From Bacillota bacterium (GTDB lineage: Bacteria; Bacillota; Clostridia; Lachnospirales; Lachnospiraceae), in assembly GCA_023413555.1 (NCBI GenBank), contig JAEZPG010000092.1, forward strand, positions 14,392 to 78,391: DNA of 64,000 nucleotides, read 5' to 3'. How positions within the stretch are numbered: the stretch's first letter is position 1; every line of letters begins with the position of its first letter. Made by a program: the position numbers and the translations under genes. Below, in pieces: positions 42,201 through 51,199 of this stretch. Under the pieces are notes generated by a model. That model saw nothing but the letters and a program-made list of their open reading frames with translations, made no database searches and was not told the origin of the DNA.

Positions 42201-42764
42201 TTATGCTCTTCTACTGTTTTCAATTCGATAGATAAGAAGAGGCAATAATGTCCACTGAAGTACTAATCCTGGAACACCTGCAGCTATGCTGGTCCAAATA
42301 ATAGATACCTTAATGCTTGTGTTGCCAAGTAAATTAACTGCCGCAAGAATCGCAAGTGCACGAACTACACGCCCTGCAAACTGTATAACAACAACTTTTC
42401 CTATGGTTGGTACTTTCACATTGCGAAGCAATCCAGCGGACAAACCATAAATCATAAGCTCCAACATCATAAATGGAAGCAATGTAATTGCTGGCATACC
42501 AGTTAAAGCATAGCTAACCATTGGTCCAAGAAGACCTGAGATTGCGCCTGCATATGGTCCAGCCAATAAACCTACCATAATAATAGGTAAATGCATTGGC
42601 AAGAAGGTATTGCCTAAGGCAGCTCCTAGACCGGATACTGCTCCCATTGCATGAAACATTTGAGGAACTGCTACAGCCCCCACAATCGCGGCAAGGGTTG
42701 CAATTGTTTGCGTTTTTATAGATAACTGTGATCTTTCCATTGTTTTTGTCATTGTATTATTCAT
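42201..42764 (-). CDS. ECF transporter substrate-binding (S) component
   Basis: About 187 aa, very hydrophobic, with five or six membrane helices. The pattern of conserved small residues and GGLAGPYAGAISGLLGPM-like wording (here VGLLAGPYAGAISGLLGPMV) is typical of energy-coupling-factor S components for vitamins. AAAGGAGACCAGCT precedes ATG 42764. The ATPase and T subunits are not nearby, so it would share a general ECF module. It lies 18 bases downstream of the aldo/keto reductase gene; the substrate is not known. Confidence 0.78.
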   Translation of the reverse strand: MNNTMTKTMERSQLSIKTQTIATLAAIVGAVAVPQMFHAMGAVSGLGAALGNTFLPMHLPIIMVGLLAGPYAGAISGLLGPMVSYALTGMPAITLLPFMMLELMIYGLSAGLLRNVKVPTIGKVVVIQFAGRVVRALAILAAVNLLGNTSIKVSIIWTSIAAGVPGLVLQWTLLPLLIYRIENSRRA

Positions 42765-42782
42765 AGCTGGTCTCCTTTTCAT

Positions 42783-43901
42783 TTAATCAAATGCCTTACT
42801 TACCTTCTCTAATTTTTCACGAATTGAAATATGCTGAGGACATACCGCTTCACACACCCCACACTTTATACATTCAGAAGCATGCTTTCTACCATGACCA
42901 TCTACTAGCCAACCCATTTGGTCCTTGGCAGCATCTACATTTCTATACAAGGTCAAATAATTGTATGCTGTAAAGGAACCTGAGATACCGATATCATTAG
43001 GACATACCTTAACACAGTAATTGCAGGTTGTACATGGTATAAGTGATATGCTATTAAGTACTTTCTGTGCCTTATCTATAGTAGCATATTCAATCTCAGA
43101 TAAACTAACGAAATTCTTCATATAGGACAAATTGTCCTCCATCTGTTCCATGTTACTCATGCCAGAAAGCACAGTAATGATTCCAGGTAAGCTTGCTGCA
43201 AATCGAATCGCCCAGGATGCAAATGACGCTGACGGATTTATCTCACGTAATACCTCCTGAACCTCTTCTGGTGGATTAGCCAACATCCCACCTTTCACAG
43301 GTTCCATAATAATCACTGGCTTCCCATGTTTTCTTGCCACTTCGTAGCATTCTCTGGAACGAATAGCCGGATTATCCCAATCGCCGTAGTTAATCTGCAG
43401 TTGGACAAATTCCATTTCCGGATGGGCAGATAGTATTTCCTCCAATTCCTCTGGTGTAGAATGAAAAGAAAAGCCCGCATGTTTAATAAGTCCTTCTTTC
43501 TTCTTCTCCTGGACAAAACTCCACATATCGAATTCATCAAAGAATCTGGTACGACCTTCTCCAAGATTGTGAAGCAGATAATAATCAAAATACCCTGCTC
43601 CTGTCTGTCTCAGTGATGTTTCAAACTGCGAGATTGCTTCTTCTCTAGTTTTACAGTTAATAAAAGCGGCATTTTTTGTTGCAAGCTGAAAGCTCTCACG
43701 AGGATATCTCTCCACTAAAGCCTGGCGGATGGCATCCTCACTACCAGCATAGGCCCAAGCTGTGTCAAAATAGGTAAATCCCTCTTTGAGGAAAGCATCT
43801 ACCATTTCTTTGACCTGATCTATGTCAAACTGATTACCTTTTTTCGGAAGACGCATTAGTCCAAATCCAAGTTTTTTTATCTCTTCTCCTAAATAGCCCA
43901 T
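42783..43901 (-). CDS. Aldo/keto reductase with C-terminal 4Fe-4S domain
   Basis: A 372-aa protein. The AKR barrel shows GFGLMRLPK, YFDTAWAYAGSE and LVKH-like HNLG elements. The C-terminal ferredoxin-like domain has CTTCNYCVKVCP and CIKCGVCEAVCP motifs, for two 4Fe-4S clusters. Such proteins are common in anaerobes; electron donors and substrates are unknown. AAGGAGGTTATT precedes the ATG. It forms a unit with the ECF S gene, and a terminator-like hairpin stands 58 bases upstream of its start. Confidence 0.9.
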   Translation of the reverse strand: MGYLGEEIKKLGFGLMRLPKKGNQFDIDQVKEMVDAFLKEGFTYFDTAWAYAGSEDAIRQALVERYPRESFQLATKNAAFINCKTREEAISQFETSLRQTGAGYFDYYLLHNLGEGRTRFFDEFDMWSFVQEKKKEGLIKHAGFSFHSTPEELEEILSAHPEMEFVQLQINYGDWDNPAIRSRECYEVARKHGKPVIIMEPVKGGMLANPPEEVQEVLREINPSASFASWAIRFAASLPGIITVLSGMSNMEQMEDNLSYMKNFVSLSEIEYATIDKAQKVLNSISLIPCTTCNYCVKVCPNDIGISGSFTAYNYLTLYRNVDAAKDQMGWLVDGHGRKHASECIKCGVCEAVCPQHISIREKLEKVSKAFD

Positions 43902-43952
43902 AATAACCTCCTTTTATTGTTTTATTACTCCGCATATATGTACTTCTAAGAA

Positions 43953-43990
43953 TTAAAAATGTAAGTATCTCTATTCAAAGATACTTACAT
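43953..43990 (-). promoter_or_regulatory. Terminator hairpin in the leader of the AKR gene (possible attenuator)
   Basis: Minus strand: ATGTAAGTATCT pairs perfectly with AGATACTTACAT around an 8-base loop, followed by TTTTTAATTC. It lies 58 bases before the AKR start and well after the terminator of the degV gene. It could therefore act as a transcription attenuator of the AKR-ECF unit. I recognise no riboswitch in the sequence upstream of it. Confidence 0.5.
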
Positions 43991-44411
43991 TATAGGTTAG
44001 GTCAATATATCTGTCTAATACTTATTATTTATAACAAACCTACTATTTAGATGACTCTTTTCTACATAGATACTCAATACCATAGCAGCAACCAGCCATA
44101 TAACAACCATTTATTGTTTTTTATCCGCTACATCATTCTATATTAATTTTAATAAATTAAGTTCACATATCATGTAGTTTCTCAATGCAAATGACAACTT
44201 AACTATTACTTATTTGACTTCCATGTAAAATTCTTGGTAAACATATTAGTTCTTGCTATAATAACCTTATCAGAGAGCCTACCGTTCAAAACCAATTCTT
44301 ATGCTCCTACTTTCCTTTTCTTCGCTTCTCCTCTATTTTATAAATCAATTCTATTATCACTTATCTTACTATCTTTGATTGAATGGCTAAAGGTTTATTT
44401 TCTCAGAACAA
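43991..44411. other. Intergenic region upstream of the AKR gene
   Basis: About 420 bases with no supportable gene. A hydrophobic 62-codon frame on the plus strand (44234) lacks a ribosome binding site and starts at TTG. Confidence 0.5.
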
Positions 44412-44460
44412 CAAAGGAATAGGTTCAACTGAAATTACATCAGCTGAACCTATTCCTTTG
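44412..44460 (-). terminator. Long perfect hairpin downstream of degV
   Basis: CAAAGGAATAGGTTCA (44412-44427) pairs perfectly with TGAACCTATTCCTTTG (44445-44460). The minus strand continues TTGTTGTTCT, a moderate U-tract. Confidence 0.75.
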
Positions 44461-44481
44461 TCATTATTATATTAAATGCTA

Positions 44482-45351
44482 TTATCTCTTTGTTCCTATA
44501 AAGAATAAAGCCACTGTTCCAGGTCCAGAATGAGCACCAATAACAGGATCTAGGATATGAATTAAGACATCCTTCACTTTCCATCTTTCTCGGACCAACC
44601 GTTCTACATACTGTGCGTCTTCCAAACAATCTCCATGAGAAATAAAGATATGTTGATTCTCTGGATCAACTACTGTCTCTTCCATATGTTTTACTAAACC
44701 TTCTAATGATTTTTTACGGCCACGAACCTTCTCCATAAGAATTAAGTGGCCCTCATCATCTACGTGCATAACAGGTTTTATACTAAGTATACTTCCAACG
44801 ATAGCTGAAGCCTGAGACACTCTTCCTCCACGTTTTAAGAAAAATAAATCATCCACAGTAAACCAATGGCAAATTTTAAGACGATTATCTAATAACCACT
44901 GATAGACTTCTTCAATAGAACAGCCTTCTAATCTTTTCTGGCAGGCCAAATAAACAAGTAAACCTTCTCCCAAAGCTGCAGCCAAGGTATCTACTGTGTA
45001 AATCTTACACTCGGGATATTCTTCCTGTAACTGCTTTGCAACAATATCTGCTACTTGGAAGCTTCCGCTAAGCCCAGAGGAAAACCCTATATAGAGGATA
45101 TCTTTCCCCTGCTCTAATAGATTCTTCATGAATTTCATACAATCTTCAATATTAAGAAGAGACGTGGTAATATTCTCCTTATCTCTCATCATTCCATAAA
45201 ACTTTGACAGATCAATAGTTTCACCTTTTTTATAGCCTAAATATTCTTGTCCGTTCACTCGGAAAACCAAAGACATAACTTGAAGATTATATTCATCAAT
45301 CATACTCTCTGGCAAATTTGCTGATGAGTCTGTAATAATTTCAAATGACAT
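44482..45351 (-). CDS. DegV-family fatty-acid-binding protein
   Basis: About 289 aa with the DegV start (FEIITDSSANLPESM), the YIGFSSGLSGSFQVA fatty-acid pocket segment and FLKRGGRVSQASAIVGSIL. The family binds a long-chain fatty acid and partners fatty-acid kinase (FakA) in Gram-positives. GGGGAGG lies 6 bases before ATG 45351, so the MRRGGT extension is rejected. No fakA gene is adjacent. Confidence 0.9.
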   Translation of the reverse strand: MSFEIITDSSANLPESMIDEYNLQVMSLVFRVNGQEYLGYKKGETIDLSKFYGMMRDKENITTSLLNIEDCMKFMKNLLEQGKDILYIGFSSGLSGSFQVADIVAKQLQEEYPECKIYTVDTLAAALGEGLLVYLACQKRLEGCSIEEVYQWLLDNRLKICHWFTVDDLFFLKRGGRVSQASAIVGSILSIKPVMHVDDEGHLILMEKVRGRKKSLEGLVKHMEETVVDPENQHIFISHGDCLEDAQYVERLVRERWKVKDVLIHILDPVIGAHSGPGTVALFFIGTKR

Positions 45352-45503
45352 AGTGCCTCCCCTTCTCATAGTTTTATAACATCTCTATGATAATATATTA
45401 TATTTCTACATTTTCTGTAAATAGTTTTAAAAACTATCTTGTTTGGTACATGAAACCATTTTATATTATTTTCTAAAACAAATCAATACTCTTTGTGTTT
45501 TTT

Positions 45504-46295
45504 TTATATTCCCCACTGGCTTTTCAGTTGGTTAAGCAACTGCATTTCCTTAGAAGTATCCACACCGGGGTTAGCATCAGGGTGAAATTTCTTAGCAAGT
45601 GTCTTATAAAACCGCTCCAGTATCTCCTGCTCTTCCAGGCTATAGGATGTATGACTTAGTAACCTCTCGGATGATCCACTAAAATGCCTCCAGCTTTCCT
45701 TATGCTTTCGTTTGCTATTGGCACTAAATTGCTGCCTGGCCGCCACTTGCTCATGAAGCTTATTTAAGTAGGAACCATCCATTAATTCTCCAAACACATT
45801 ATAACAACGGTCATATTTGGTACCATCCATTCCAAATTCCATACAGAACTTTCTCTTTTTCTCTTCATACTCCCTAATAATTTCCTGATTATGCTTGCTC
45901 GTCTTTGCCTCTTCACTCTGACTAAACTCCTGCTTTATTGCCTGCTGTAGAGGTTTTAATTGTTCCAGAATAATGCTCCAAATAGCTTCAACTGTTACCC
46001 CCATCTTCCCTGACAGTTGTTCCAGCAGCCGGTCACCAATACAATCCTCTGTATTATAATCCACCAAATCATAGTATCCGATAATTGCAACCAAATTGGA
46101 TATCGATTCATCCATAAGCACAATACGATAAGCCCTTTTATCATCCCTAGTAAAACGTTCTTTACTCATCTGATAGGTATAAGTCTTGCCACTTTCTCCA
46201 TGATTAGTCCAAGCATAGGAACTTACTTGAATCTCTTTTGGAGCACCTACCGAATTAACCTGGTCTCGCATTATCTCCTCAATAATACACTGCAT
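45504..46295 (-). CDS. Protein with C-terminal J-domain-like segment
   Basis: A 263-aa protein. The last 40 residues read LERFYKTLAKKFHPDANPGV and then helical sequence, with the HPD tripeptide of DnaJ-type co-chaperones. Here the J-like part is at the C-terminus, unlike classic DnaJ. The first 220 residues are unrecognised, with a helical charged middle (EEKKRKFCMEFG). It could recruit DnaK to an unknown client. It diverges from an AraC-family gene. Confidence 0.65.
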   Translation of the reverse strand: MQCIIEEIMRDQVNSVGAPKEIQVSSYAWTNHGESGKTYTYQMSKERFTRDDKRAYRIVLMDESISNLVAIIGYYDLVDYNTEDCIGDRLLEQLSGKMGVTVEAIWSIILEQLKPLQQAIKQEFSQSEEAKTSKHNQEIIREYEEKKRKFCMEFGMDGTKYDRCYNVFGELMDGSYLNKLHEQVAARQQFSANSKRKHKESWRHFSGSSERLLSHTSYSLEEQEILERFYKTLAKKFHPDANPGVDTSKEMQLLNQLKSQWGI

Positions 46296-46368
46296 AAATA
46301 TACCTCCGAGTATCTAATATCATTTTCTTCCAAAACTAATAATAGTATAGGCAGTATCCTCGAATTCA

Positions 46369-46377
46369 TGCTATACT
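46369..46377 (+). promoter_or_regulatory. Extended -10 promoter of the AraC-cupin gene
   Basis: TGCTATACT forms an extended -10 element 42 bases before the start; no clear -35 is seen. Confidence 0.45.
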
Positions 46378-46418
46378 GTAGGAAAATACTCAATACTGAT
46401 TAGAAGGGAGTTTTAGGT

Positions 46419-47333
46419 TTGGAAGAGAAGATGCCCACCTCCGTAAATAATGATATTCGAAAAAAAAATACTACAATATATTCGACTGCTACTGGCAAAA
46501 AGTCCGGATATCTCTACCAGGACTTTCGATTGTTCCACATCACGGATTTGTCGGATAAAACCTTTGACTACCACTATCACGAATTTAATAAGATTGTAAT
46601 TAGCTTATCCGGTAATGTAACATATTTTATAGAAGGTAAATCCTATAAGCTGAAACCTTGGGATATCTTGCTGGTCAATAATCACGATGTCCACAAACCA
46701 GTCATTGATCCCAGTCAGGTCTACGACCGCATCATTATCTGGGTAGACTCCGGCTTTCTGAAGCAATTCAGCCGCCTTGATTGTGACCTTACAACTTGCT
46801 TTCGACTAGCGGATAAAAAAAGTTTTAATCTGGTACGCTTAGATAAAGCTTTACAAGAACGACTTCAATATATCCTCACCTATTTGGAGCAGGCCTTTAT
46901 ATCAGAGGAGTTCGGGAGTCCTTTGTTAGCCCAATCCTTATTTTTGGAATTCTTGATTTACCTAAATCGTATTCACCTTACCAATAACTATATCTACGAT
47001 CCTAACTCTATGGAATATGACAGCCAGATTGTCGAGATTATCGCATTTATTAAAGAAAATATTGGGAAGGACCTTTCCGTAGATAACCTTGCTAGCCACT
47101 TTTTCTTAAGTAAGCATTACTTGATGCATAAATTCAAAAGTAAAACCGGCTACACACTCCATAACTACATTCTAAACCGTCGATTATTTAAAGCTACCGA
47201 GTTGATTCGTGAGGGAATGTCCATTAGTAGTGCTGCCGCCTATTGTGGTTTTCAGGATTACTCCACCTTTTTACGGGCATTCAAAAAACAATATCACTGT
47301 TCTCCACGAGATTTCTTCAAAAAACTAGAGTAA
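46419..47333 (+). CDS. AraC-family regulator with N-terminal cupin
   Basis: A 304-aa protein. The N-terminal cupin domain (about 30-150) includes YHYHEFNKIVISLSGNVTYF and a D-V-H-K histidine pair. Two C-terminal helix-turn-helix units follow (LSVDNLASHFFLSKHYLMHKF and ISSAAAYCGFQDYSTFLRAF). Start TTG at 46419 has AAGGGAG 8 bases upstream; ATG 46431 has none. It probably senses a sugar or small metabolite. The regulated genes are not identifiable here. Confidence 0.9.
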   Translation: MEEKMPTSVNNDIRKKNTTIYSTATGKKSGYLYQDFRLFHITDLSDKTFDYHYHEFNKIVISLSGNVTYFIEGKSYKLKPWDILLVNNHDVHKPVIDPSQVYDRIIIWVDSGFLKQFSRLDCDLTTCFRLADKKSFNLVRLDKALQERLQYILTYLEQAFISEEFGSPLLAQSLFLEFLIYLNRIHLTNNYIYDPNSMEYDSQIVEIIAFIKENIGKDLSVDNLASHFFLSKHYLMHKFKSKTGYTLHNYILNRRLFKATELIREGMSISSAAAYCGFQDYSTFLRAFKKQYHCSPRDFFKKLE

Positions 47334-47628
47334 GATCCCTCAGAAAATCTCCTCGTATTATATCATTTTTCTTGGTCCTGTATATACTTTCTGATGGTGG
47401 TCTCATTTAGTCCCACCATGCTCAAAATAATATCTTATAATACTTGAAACACCTATCTTTGGTGGTATACAAATCAACATAGGAATATGATCTGGCATTA
47501 GATTTCCAGCAAAATCTCTACATCTTTATATGAACATAACTGTTTTATAATTTCTCTTATGTCGGTATTGTATAACAACTGGCCTTCCACTTGCTTAGCA
47601 GGTGATTAATTTTTATGCCATCACAAAA
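47334..47628. other. Intergenic region holding the IS200 remnant
   Basis: Nothing other than the decayed tnpA fragment is seen between the AraC-cupin gene and the terminator at 47629. Confidence 0.5.
47363..47587 (-). pseudogene. IS200/IS605-type tnpA remnant
   Basis: Fragments of an IS200 TnpA can be read in shifting frames on the minus strand: YNTDIREIIKQLCSYKDVEI, then NLMPDHIPMLICIPPKIGVS, then VGLNETTIRKYIQDQEK before TGA. The middle third (residues between the SIPPK and VGLNE motifs) is deleted, and the HUH pair reads H-I-P instead of H-x-H. The copy is therefore dead. It lies between the AraC-cupin gene and the dinB cluster. Confidence 0.8.
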
Positions 47629-47664
47629 ACAGCTGACAGACTTTCTAAAAGTCTATCAGCTGTT
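47625..47664 (-). terminator. Terminator overlapping the end of the dinB partner gene
   Basis: Minus strand: AAACAGCTGATAGACT pairs with AGTCTGTCAGCTGTTT (one mismatch), then TTTTG. The TGA stop codon of the small gene lies inside the first arm. Confidence 0.85.
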
Positions 47665-47913
47665 TACTAATACCCATGTGTGGGAATCTACTTGATATCT
47701 AAGTTTAATCATCTTCTTGCAATCTCCTATGACGATATTGCAACAGAATAACATAGCCGAAATCCCGGCATATCTTTCGTCTTTGGTATATAAAATATTC
47801 TCTATTTTATGTGTGTGTAATTGATGTTCTTTGTCCTCCAAACGAATATAGGCAGGCTTAATTCCTCCTATCGTATTAAAAGTAGCAAGCACATCCACAG
47901 GAACGTTCATCAT
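47656..47913 (-). CDS. Small protein coupled to the Y-family polymerase gene
   Basis: An 85-aa protein whose ATG overlaps the TGA of the polymerase gene by 4 bases. It has a compact alpha/beta look (PAYIRLEDKEHQLHTHKIEN, MIKLRYQVDSHTWVLV) with three cysteines. Small partners such as YolD-like proteins are often found next to Y-family polymerases, but I do not see enough to call it YolD. The shared SOS-controlled transcript suggests a DNA-damage role. Confidence 0.65.
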   Translation of the reverse strand: MMNVPVDVLATFNTIGGIKPAYIRLEDKEHQLHTHKIENILYTKDERYAGISAMLFCCNIVIGDCKKMIKLRYQVDSHTWVLVNS

Positions 47914-49169
47914 AACTTCACATCCTTATAGTCAACTTTTCTCTTCTCAGGGGAAATTCCACCGCTCATATGGTAGATCCTACTGTTAATAAAACTTGCC
48001 CGCATTACAGAATCTGCACCATATCGCCCTCGAATATTATCTATCGCTTTATCTAACTTTTCCAATTTTTCATACCGGTTCATCTGAAATAAATCCAACT
48101 GCCTTATTCCATTGTCCTCAACTACTTTACTAGTGTGTACCCCCAGATGTCGAATCGGTGTACCATCCCAAAGTTCTTCAAAAAGCCGGCAAGCACTCTG
48201 ATAAATATATTGTGTCTGGTTAGTTCCTGTATATAGGGTAGCTTGATGTGAAACATGCCTAAACTCATGATCTACAATATCTACGGCAACTACGGTAGCC
48301 AGAACATTGTCTTCTCGAAGTCTAGTGGCTACGGTCTCTGAAAGCCCCAACAACACCAACTTTGCTGTATCTACGTCATCCACATCAAAAGCAATGGTAG
48401 TAGAATTCCCGTATCCTTTATTAGCTGGTGTAGTATCGGATACCAATGACACATCTACCCCATTGGCAAAGTCATGAATAATCTCTCCATGTTTCTTCAA
48501 ATGAGACCTAAGAACTCTCACGTCAGCTCTGGCCAGTTCCCCAATGGTAGTAATGCCAAGGGTTCTTAATCTCTTCTCTGTGGCTCTTCCCACAAAGAAC
48601 AAATCCCCTACCGGAAGTGGCCACATCTTAGAGGGAACCTCCTCAGGAAACAGAGTATGAACTTTGTCTGGCTTAGTAAAATCAGAAGCCATCTTAGCCA
48701 AGAGCTTATTATTAGAGATACCAATATTCACAGTAAAACCCAGTTCACACTTAATTCTATCCTTAATCAGATTAGCTGCCACTACCGGCGTTCCATATAA
48801 AGCAACTGTCTGAGTCATATCACAGAAAGCCTCATCTATGCTGTATGGCTCCACACAGGGAGAAAAATTACAGAGCAATTGCATAAAGGCTGAGGAACAT
48901 GTCTGGTATAAATTATAATGAGGAGGCACAAGCATCAGCTGCGGACAAAGCTTTAGAGCATCACTGATCATATCTCCTGTCCGAACACCATAGCTCTTGG
49001 CTGGAGTGGAACGAGCTAAGATAATACCATGGCGCTTCTTTACGTCACCAGCCACAGCAGAAGGAATGGTTCGCAAATCCCTGTTATATCCAAGAACATG
49101 CAACCGATAAACTGCCTCCCAACTTAAAAATGCTGAATTCACATCAATATGAAAAATAATCTTTTCCAT
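47910..49169 (-). CDS. dinB: Y-family DNA polymerase (DinB/UmuC-type)
   Basis: About 419 aa. It starts IIFHIDVNSAFLSWEAV, with the first catalytic aspartate. PYSIDEAFCDMT gives the second acidic pair, followed by helix-hairpin-helix and little-finger regions. It carries out error-prone translesion synthesis. GGAGG is 8 bases before ATG 49169, so the 19-residue extension is rejected. A consensus SOS box lies at 49206-49219, so LexA control is expected. It is coupled to the 85-aa partner. Confidence 0.9.
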   Translation of the reverse strand: MEKIIFHIDVNSAFLSWEAVYRLHVLGYNRDLRTIPSAVAGDVKKRHGIILARSTPAKSYGVRTGDMISDALKLCPQLMLVPPHYNLYQTCSSAFMQLLCNFSPCVEPYSIDEAFCDMTQTVALYGTPVVAANLIKDRIKCELGFTVNIGISNNKLLAKMASDFTKPDKVHTLFPEEVPSKMWPLPVGDLFFVGRATEKRLRTLGITTIGELARADVRVLRSHLKKHGEIIHDFANGVDVSLVSDTTPANKGYGNSTTIAFDVDDVDTAKLVLLGLSETVATRLREDNVLATVVAVDIVDHEFRHVSHQATLYTGTNQTQYIYQSACRLFEELWDGTPIRHLGVHTSKVVEDNGIRQLDLFQMNRYEKLEKLDKAIDNIRGRYGADSVMRASFINSRIYHMSGGISPEKRKVDYKDVKL

Positions 49170-49205
49170 GTATACTGCCTCCATCACCACTGTTCCTATT
49201 ATAAC

Positions 49206-49219
49206 AGAACATATGTTCG
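49206..49219 (-). promoter_or_regulatory. LexA (SOS) box upstream of dinB
   Basis: On the minus strand CGAACATATGTTCT matches the Gram-positive SOS consensus CGAAC-4N-GTTYG. It lies 37-50 bases before the dinB start. Confidence 0.85.
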
Positions 49220-49251
49220 GTGTCAATATAGTATAACTTGGATGGATGCAT

Positions 49252-49824
49252 TTATTTTTCTATCCTACTTTTCTCGAGCATTGGGGGTATCTCAGATAGA
49301 AATTTAGCTATTTCCATGGTTCCAGTAAGCCATGGCTGAATCTGCTGTGATTCTACAATCAACGGCATCCTATGGTGTACCATTGACATAGAGGCATTGG
49401 CTGCTGTAGTCAAAATAACAAATCGGCTGAGTCCCTGATACAGCTTATAGATTCCAGCAAGATAAAGGACCTGCGAGGTTCCATTTCTAAACAAGTACTT
49501 GTTTTTTTCCTTATCCCACTCATAAAATCCAGTAGTTGGAATCAAACATCGCCTGGACAGAACACTATCTCGGAAGGTTGGTTTTTCCAATGCAGTCTCA
49601 CAACGGGCATTGATAATGACCCCTTTTCCGGTATATTGAGGAAAGCCCCAGACAGATAACTCTGCCTGGGCCTCTTCTTTACCTTCTACTAAAATAGCCG
49701 CCGTATCAGTGGGAAATACTTCACCGGATTTCGGATTCCTTCCAGGATATTTTTTGTTTAATTCCTTCAAAATCTTTTTTAATTCTTTTTCTGCCTCAAA
49801 ATCCACATTAAAGCGCCCACACAT
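49252..49824 (-). CDS. SRAP-domain protein (HMCES/YedK family)
   Basis: About 190 aa. Translation from ATG 49824 gives M-CGRFNVDF, so that after methionine removal cysteine 2 is the N-terminal nucleophile. The family uses it to crosslink abasic sites in single-stranded DNA. The catalytic INARCETALEKPTFRD and FYEWD elements are intact. Its stop precedes the SOS box of dinB by 33 bases. Two DNA-damage functions stand together. Confidence 0.93.
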   Translation of the reverse strand: MCGRFNVDFEAEKELKKILKELNKKYPGRNPKSGEVFPTDTAAILVEGKEEAQAELSVWGFPQYTGKGVIINARCETALEKPTFRDSVLSRRCLIPTTGFYEWDKEKNKYLFRNGTSQVLYLAGIYKLYQGLSRFVILTTAANASMSMVHHRMPLIVESQQIQPWLTGTMEIAKFLSEIPPMLEKSRIEK

Positions 49825-49846
49825 AACAAATACCCTTTCTCTTTTA

Positions 49847-50884
49847 TTAAAAACATGGTTTATTATTTTTCCTCTGACAATTGACAAATTCCTTAGAGCA
49901 ATGATAGCAAACTTCATTTTGCAACAGCTGCCCATTAAAATATTGATTCAAATTTTCCATAGTTGTCTCAGCAATATTTGACAATGCTTCCTTAGTAAGA
50001 TAAGCCTGGTGGGAGGTTACAAGCACATTTGGCATAGTAAGTAGCAACGCCAGCACATCGTCCTGAACTATCGTATTGGAGAAATCTTCAAAAAATACAG
50101 CACTTTCTTCCTCATATACATCCAACGCTGCCCCACCTATTTTATGGGATCGAATGCCCTCTAATAAAGCCTCACTATCGATTAAGGCTCCTCTTGAGGT
50201 ATTAACGATATAGACACCCTCTTTCATCTTTTCAATTTGCTCTTTGTTCACAAGATGAAAGCTTTCCTTAGTCAAAGGGCAATGGAGGGAAATAACATCT
50301 GAACGCTTACACAACTCGTCAAAACTGACATACTCCAAATCAGACCCTTTCAACGGAAACGGATCATAAGCTAAGACTTTCATTCCAAAACCTTTGCAAA
50401 TCTCTATAAAAACCTGTCCAATCTTACCGGTTCCAACCACTCCTACTGTCTTGCCGTGTAGGTCAAAGCCCGTAAGACCATTAAGACTAAAATTAAACTC
50501 TCGTGTTCGATTATAAGCCTTATGGAACCTACGGTTTAAAGTAAGCAGCAGTCCCATGGCGAATTCAGCAACTGCGTAAGGAGAATAGGCTGGTACACGG
50601 ACTATATGAATCTTTCCATAAGCATAAGAGAAATCAATATTATTGTAGCCAGCGCATCGCATCGCAATAATCTTTATCCCCAACTTTTCTAATACCTTTA
50701 AGGTAGGCTCGTCTATGGTATCATTTACAAAAGCACATACTGCATCGCATCCCTGTGCCAATAAAGCAGTCTTTTTATTCAGTTTCACCTCATGATACTC
50801 AATCTCCACATTATACTTATCCGTTAATTCATCAAAAAACAATTTATCATAAGGCTTTGTATCATAAAAACTCAATTTTTTCAT
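49847..50884 (-). CDS. D-isomer 2-hydroxyacid dehydrogenase (D-lactate dehydrogenase-like)
   Basis: A 345-aa protein. The NAD-binding motif is VGTGKIGQVFIE, the substrate-binding arginine is in NTSRGALIDSEAL, and a catalytic histidine follows in TSHQAYLTKEAL. It resembles fermentative D-LDH, reducing pyruvate to D-lactate with NADH. The C-terminus carries a short cysteine-bearing tail (CYHCSKEFVNC) beyond the usual end. It lies just upstream of the SRAP gene but is probably a separate transcription unit. Confidence 0.9.
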   Translation of the reverse strand: MKKLSFYDTKPYDKLFFDELTDKYNVEIEYHEVKLNKKTALLAQGCDAVCAFVNDTIDEPTLKVLEKLGIKIIAMRCAGYNNIDFSYAYGKIHIVRVPAYSPYAVAEFAMGLLLTLNRRFHKAYNRTREFNFSLNGLTGFDLHGKTVGVVGTGKIGQVFIEICKGFGMKVLAYDPFPLKGSDLEYVSFDELCKRSDVISLHCPLTKESFHLVNKEQIEKMKEGVYIVNTSRGALIDSEALLEGIRSHKIGGAALDVYEEESAVFFEDFSNTIVQDDVLALLLTMPNVLVTSHQAYLTKEALSNIAETTMENLNQYFNGQLLQNEVCYHCSKEFVNCQRKNNKPCF

Positions 50885-51151
50885 ACTGTCACTTCCTTAT
50901 TATGTTCTAGGGACTTTATCCCCATTTTTAATTTAAAAAATCCTTTCTTCACATTATATATTATTATAATTTATCTACAAGTATATTCTATTAAATGAGA
51001 ACTTCTTACCTATCAATTGTTTATGTCCATATCTTACCATCTATATCTATTTATTTCAATATTTTTAGAGATTTCAGGTTAGAGGTGACTAATAGATTTT
51101 TGTTTGTAAAACTCTCCGCCAAAGTTTTAGAAGAACTTTCCTCGTACAACA
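50885..51151. other. Intergenic region upstream of the D-LDH gene
   Basis: About 270 bases holding the promoter region of the dehydrogenase and nothing else recognisable. Confidence 0.45.
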
Positions 51152-51197
51152 AAAGGCTGTGTACACTAGCCTTTATGAACCAGTGTCACAGCCCTTT
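51152..51197 (-). terminator. Terminator of the DUF5688 gene
   Basis: AAAGGCTGTG-T-ACACT pairs with AGTGT-CACAGCCCTTT (one mismatch). The minus strand continues TTTTGTTGT. Confidence 0.75.
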
Positions 51198-51199
51198 GC

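Noticed and set aside
44234..44422. 62-codon hydrophobic plus-strand frame
   Set aside because: TTG start, no ribosome binding site, no similarity seen; hydrophobicity is expected from AT-rich DNA.
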